Of a stretch of DNA of 64,000 nt, positions 60,574 through 64,000 are shown piece after piece. Made by a program: the position numbers and the translations under genes. The stretch lies in the NCBI RefSeq assembly GCF_014653155.1, contig NZ_BNAF01000013.1, forward strand, positions 62,001-126,000. The letters are read 5' to 3'. Origin of the DNA: Sphingobacterium griseoflavum (GTDB lineage: Bacteria > Bacteroidota > Bacteroidia > Sphingobacteriales > Sphingobacteriaceae). Position 1 is the first letter of the stretch. Every line of letters starts with the position of its first letter. The notes under the pieces are model-generated. The model saw only the letters and a list, made by a program, of their open reading frames with translations, had not been told where the DNA came from and did not search any database.

Positions 60574-62376
60574 ATGATATATCAGCAGTACCAAGATCAG
60601 ATCAAAACCTCTACCGAGGAAATACAACAGCTAAATAAACTCATCAACAACAATAGTTTTGCGCGCCTATTTGTCATTATCGGTGGCGGCGCTTTATTGT
60701 TCTACAGTTTTCAATGGAACAATGTGCCCTTGGTACTCCTGTTGATGATTGGTATTGTTTTGCTTTTTGTTTTCCTGATACGGCGACAGAGCCGATTGGA
60801 GCAGAAGAGAGCCGATGCAATCGCCTTTCTTTCTGTCAATGAGAACGAGCTTGCTGTAAAAAATACACGCCATAATATGTATGATGGGGGGCAAGAGTTC
60901 GAAGACAATCTGCATCCGTATACGTCGGATCTTGATGTTTTTGGCGATTTCTCGCTTTTTGCGCGTATCAACCGAGCGGCGACACAATTAGGGAAAGCCA
61001 CCTTAGCGCAATGGCTCAAATCGGCAGCGCACAAATCGGTTATTGAGCAAAGGCAACAGGCCACGGCAGAAATGGCAGATGACGTTGTATGGAGCCAGCA
61101 ATTTCAGGCTAAACTCGTATTTAATCTTTCTCAGAAAATAGAGATGAAATCCTTTCTTGCACGCTATTTTCAAGATGCTGGATTGTCTTTTGGTGGTACC
61201 TTGCTCAAACGCTATGTCACTATAGTGCCTTACATCATGTTGGCACTGATACTCGTTTCTGTTTTTACTGTTCCTTTGTGGCCCTATGTGGGCACACTCG
61301 CGCTGTTCCATCTGCTATGGACCCTCAGAATGGGCGGTAAGGTAAGCCTCTTTTCAAGCAAGATAGATAAGGTGGGAAAGGTGCTTGCGGCCTATGCGGA
61401 AGGGCTAGCACTTGTGGAGAAAAAATCTTTCAAAAGCAGCCTGACGATAGGTTTGCAAGAAAAGCTGCGGGTAAAAGATACTCGCCTGTCGGACGCGTTC
61501 AAGCAGCTATCGTCACTTATTGACAACTTGGATGCGCGCAACAATATGCTGGTTGGCGCCCTGTTGAATATGTTCTTGCTCTGGGATTTCAAATACGTCA
61601 TGAAGATTGTGCAATGGAAAGGTAAATACGAAGCGAATATCTTAGTGGCTTTCGATGTCATTGCAGAATTTGAAGCGTTAAACGCGTTGGCTATCTTAAA
61701 AAGAAATGAACCCGCATGGACAATGCCTAAGATTTTGGATCAGTCCACCGGTGCAATAACTTGCCGACATATCGCCCATCCTTTAATTGCAGCGAACAAT
61801 TCGGTGGCTAATGACTACAGCAACGCCGAGCATCATATCGCCTTGATTACAGGTTCTAACATGGCTGGAAAAAGCACGTTTTTGCGTACGGTAGGCATCA
61901 ATGCCGTGCTGGCTTATGCAGGAGCGGTTTGCTGCGCCACTTCGCTTAGCTTGCCCATCTGCCACCTTATTTCCTATATGCGCATCAAGGATTCGCTGAA
62001 CGAAAGCACCTCAACCTTTAAAGCAGAGCTTGATCGAATGCGATTTATCCTCGATACGGTAGGCCAAGACCCGCATAGTTTTTTCCTGATCGACGAAATG
62101 TTGCGGGGCACCAACTCCGTAGATAAGTACTTAGGCTCGCGTGCTATTATCCAAAAGCTCATCAGTATGCAGGGAAAAGGTATGGTTGCCACACACGATC
62201 TGCAGTTGGCTACGCTCGAGGAGGAGTATGCCGGCAAAGTGCAAAATTACCACTTTGACATTCAGGTCTCCGAAGGAGAAATGTTGTTCGATTACAAATT
62301 GAAGCACGGACGCTGCACCATATTCAATGCTTCCATGTTGCTGAAAGGGATTGGGATCGATGTAGAGCAGGCATAA
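60574..62376 (+). CDS. Membrane-anchored MutS-family ATPase
   Basis: 600 residues from ATG 60574; a TTG at 60541 lies inside the pcm terminator. Two membrane segments near 30-70 (LFVIIGGGALLFYSF, VLLLMIGIVLLFVFLI) and another pair at about 215-255 are followed by a MutS clamp-like region and a C-terminal ABC ATPase. Walker A is TGSNMAGKSTFLR (about 428), Walker B FFLIDEMLRGTNS (about 505) and the final switch ATHDLQLATLE. No mismatch-recognition domain is present. Family known in Bacteroidota as a MutS-like membrane protein; its role is unknown and mismatch repair is unlikely. Confidence 0.85.
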   Translation: MIYQQYQDQIKTSTEEIQQLNKLINNNSFARLFVIIGGGALLFYSFQWNNVPLVLLLMIGIVLLFVFLIRRQSRLEQKRADAIAFLSVNENELAVKNTRHNMYDGGQEFEDNLHPYTSDLDVFGDFSLFARINRAATQLGKATLAQWLKSAAHKSVIEQRQQATAEMADDVVWSQQFQAKLVFNLSQKIEMKSFLARYFQDAGLSFGGTLLKRYVTIVPYIMLALILVSVFTVPLWPYVGTLALFHLLWTLRMGGKVSLFSSKIDKVGKVLAAYAEGLALVEKKSFKSSLTIGLQEKLRVKDTRLSDAFKQLSSLIDNLDARNNMLVGALLNMFLLWDFKYVMKIVQWKGKYEANILVAFDVIAEFEALNALAILKRNEPAWTMPKILDQSTGAITCRHIAHPLIAANNSVANDYSNAEHHIALITGSNMAGKSTFLRTVGINAVLAYAGAVCCATSLSLPICHLISYMRIKDSLNESTSTFKAELDRMRFILDTVGQDPHSFFLIDEMLRGTNSVDKYLGSRAIIQKLISMQGKGMVATHDLQLATLEEEYAGKVQNYHFDIQVSEGEMLFDYKLKHGRCTIFNASMLLKGIGIDVEQA

Positions 62377-62404
62377 GACTATTTATATTAACAAATAACG
62401 AATA

Positions 62405-62809
62405 ATGACAGTAGAAGAAAGGATTACGCGCACGGAAACCCGCGTGTGCACAACGGTTTTCCCCTTTTTAACAAATCATCACGATACCCTTTTTGGGGGA
62501 AAGGCCATGGCTATTATGGATGAAGTGTCGTTCATGGCAGCCACCCGCTTTTGTCGTAAACGGCTGGTCACGGTATCGACAGACCGTATTGACTTTGAAA
62601 AGGCTATTCCTTCCGGAAGTATTATCGAAGCGGTGGCGAAGGTTGCGAGCATTGGGCGTACCAGTCTGAAGGTCAAGGTCGAGATATACCTTGAAAAGAT
62701 GTATGAGGAGGGGCGTGAGCTGGCTATCCAGGGGATGTTCACATTTGTAGCCTTGGATGATGAGAAAAGGCCCATCCCAGTCCTGTCGGGGCTTGATATC
62801 GACGAGTAG
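62405..62809 (+). CDS. Acyl-CoA thioesterase, hotdog fold (YciA/BACH-like)
   Basis: 134 residues. The hotdog signature FLTNHHDTLFGGKAMAIMDEVSFMAA includes the conserved N-x-x-x-x-L-F-G-G and the catalytic Asp in MDE. VTVSTDRIDFEKAIPSGSII continues the fold. It hydrolyses acyl-CoA in the cytosol. It lies 28 bp after the MutS-like gene and converges with the YqjM-like gene, sharing a hairpin at 62816-62834 between the ends. Confidence 0.88.
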   Translation: MTVEERITRTETRVCTTVFPFLTNHHDTLFGGKAMAIMDEVSFMAATRFCRKRLVTVSTDRIDFEKAIPSGSIIEAVAKVASIGRTSLKVKVEIYLEKMYEEGRELAIQGMFTFVALDDEKRPIPVLSGLDIDE

Positions 62810-62816
62810 GTTTTAA

Positions 62817-62834
62817 AGAGGGGCTAGCCCCTCT
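62817..62834. terminator. Palindromic hairpin between convergent genes
   Basis: AGAGGGGCTAGCCCCTCT is a perfect 18-bp palindrome located between the thioesterase and the old yellow enzyme. Only weak T-runs flank it, so termination on either strand is tentative. Confidence 0.5.
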
Positions 62835-63903
62835 CTATTGTACCTTTTGCCCGAGCATACTGCTCGGCCCAATCCAAGTCGGCCGCCAAATCGGCCGCAG
62901 CATGGTAAACGAAATGTGGGTCGTCTAAGAAAGCACGCGCAACCAAAACCAAGTCGGCCTGCTCATTTTCCACAATAGCTTCTGCCTGTATCCCCGATGT
63001 AATCATCCCGACGGCTGCCGTGATGAGGCCACTCTCCCGTTTTATTTTCTCAGCAAATGGCACCTGGTAGTTTGGGCCAACATCGATCTTTTGATGACGC
63101 ACAGCACCACCCGAAGAAACATCGATCACTTCAACGCCTCGTTCTTTCAAAATCTTCGCAAGCGCCACACTCTGTTCGACATCCCATCCTCCCTCGGCCC
63201 AGTCGCTGGCCGATATTCTCACCCATAAGGACTGATTAGCGGTGAGGGGGGCGACAGCATCAACGACCTCCAGTAGAAAGCGGATCCGGTTTTCAAAGCT
63301 CCCCCCATACTCATCATTCCGCAGATTGACCAATGGGGAAAGGAATTGGTGGATAAGGTAACCGTGGGCGGCATGTATTTCAATAATTTCGTAACCCGAT
63401 TTGATGGCACGTTCTGCGGCCTCCCGAAACCGGACAACAATATCCTGAATTGCTGTTCGGCTCAATTCCAAAGGGGGGTGATCTTTTTCATGGAAGGGAA
63501 TAGCAGAGGGGGCTACCGTTTGCCAGCCAAATTCATGTTCCGGCAGATATTGTGCCTTGCCCTCCCAAGGCTTGCGATCGCTACCCTTTCTGCCTGCATG
63601 TGCCAATTGGATGCCTGGAATACTCCCTTGTGATTTGATGAAGGTCGTAATCTGCCTATACTTTTCTATATGATCGTCTTTCCAAATCCCAAGATCCCAG
63701 AAGGATATGCGCCCCTCTGGAGCAATGGCGGTAGCTTCTTGGATTACGGCGCCGGCTTTACCGATCGCAAACTGTCCAAGATGAACCAAATGCCAGTCAT
63801 TGGCAAAACCATCGTATCCGGAATATTGACACATCGGTGATACCACTACGCGATTTGGAAGTTCCATGTTGGAAAGCGGAAATGCCTGTATTATTTTTGC
63901 CAT
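62824..63903 (-). CDS. YqjM-like old yellow enzyme (NADH:flavin oxidoreductase)
   Basis: 359 residues, an FMN TIM barrel. The N-terminal NRVVVSPMCQYSGYDG contains the Cys-Gln-Tyr trio characteristic of the thermophilic-like/YqjM class. IQLAHAGRKGS and YEIIEIHAAHGYLIHQFLSPLVN (split: HAAHGYLIHQF) carry the His pair and substrate-binding residues, and AVGMITSG and VLVARAFLDDPH bind FMN. It reduces activated C=C bonds using NADPH. The start ATG 63903 gives the family's usual beginning. Monocistronic as far as seen; 97 bp of upstream sequence in the window show no clear promoter. Confidence 0.93.
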   Translation of the reverse strand: MAKIIQAFPLSNMELPNRVVVSPMCQYSGYDGFANDWHLVHLGQFAIGKAGAVIQEATAIAPEGRISFWDLGIWKDDHIEKYRQITTFIKSQGSIPGIQLAHAGRKGSDRKPWEGKAQYLPEHEFGWQTVAPSAIPFHEKDHPPLELSRTAIQDIVVRFREAAERAIKSGYEIIEIHAAHGYLIHQFLSPLVNLRNDEYGGSFENRIRFLLEVVDAVAPLTANQSLWVRISASDWAEGGWDVEQSVALAKILKERGVEVIDVSSGGAVRHQKIDVGPNYQVPFAEKIKRESGLITAAVGMITSGIQAEAIVENEQADLVLVARAFLDDPHFVYHAAADLAADLDWAEQYARAKGTIERG

Positions 63904-64000
63904 AAGCTATATTTTTTCTTTAAGTTATTCGCTGCTGTCTGCCGGCGCGCAAGATTGCTATATGATGGCAGCTTAGCCGCGCCCTAATCTTTTGATATTC

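Overview
The window looks like a chromosomal segment of a Bacteroidota bacterium, most likely a member of the Sphingobacteriaceae (Sphingobacterium/Pedobacter relatives). The reasons are a SusC/SusD pair driven by an ECF sigma/FecR pair, several Bacteroidota-restricted families (DUF4249, DUF4843, PKD-like lipoprotein, DUF4954, DUF4859, DUF885), and promoters of the form TTG-N19/20-TAnnTTTG. Family names are assigned from memory of protein motifs; no database search was possible.

Layout. (1) 1-8002: a + strand run for hydroxyproline and peptide use: tail of an aldehyde dehydrogenase, 4-hydroxyproline epimerase, FAD D-amino-acid dehydrogenase, secreted DUF885 peptidase, APC permease and a secreted S9 (DPP IV-like) peptidase. 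(2) 8444-16772: a secreted HEIGH metalloprotease-like lipoprotein, a large modular GH43 protein, a LacI regulator, a small basic lipoprotein and a DUF1080 lipoprotein. (3) 17085-21858: Smr protein, M28 peptidase, group III truncated haemoglobin, then a tightly coupled minus-strand operon of a cysteine-synthase-fold enzyme, a DUF6695-like protein with a His...Cys arrangement suggestive of a permuted papain fold, and aspartate 1-decarboxylase (PanD). A factor-independent terminator lies in its apparent 5' leader.

(4) 22262-29012: an accessory region beginning at tRNA-Pro(TGG). The 3' end of the tRNA (17 bp) is duplicated 125 bp downstream and again, imperfectly, at 26918. It holds a DUF4249 gene with a beheaded TonB receptor, a visibly AT-rich AbiEi/AbiEii-type toxin-antitoxin pair flanked by imperfect direct repeats, a 15-unit 21-bp tandem repeat array, and a quinone oxidoreductase/HxlR divergent pair. 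No integrase is visible.

(5) 29361-42738: ECF sigma, FecR, SusC with an STN domain, SusD, DUF4843, PKD-like lipoprotein, TlpA-type thioredoxin, alpha/beta hydrolase and a retropepsin-like protein. From SusC on, spacing is operonic. No glycoside hydrolase is present, so the substrate is more likely not a plain polysaccharide. (6) 43000-64000: secreted Gfo/Idh/MocA oxidoreductase, patatin, convergent LigD and Ku (two-component NHEJ), TonB receptor with a beta-helix lipoprotein, GlmS with DUF4954, a SGNH-like DUF4886 protein, Pcm, a membrane-anchored MutS-like ATPase, a hotdog thioesterase and a YqjM-like old yellow enzyme.

The best candidates for something undescribed are the three-gene PLP enzyme/papain-like/PanD operon with its leader terminator, the 21-bp array, and the SusCD-TlpA-protease locus.
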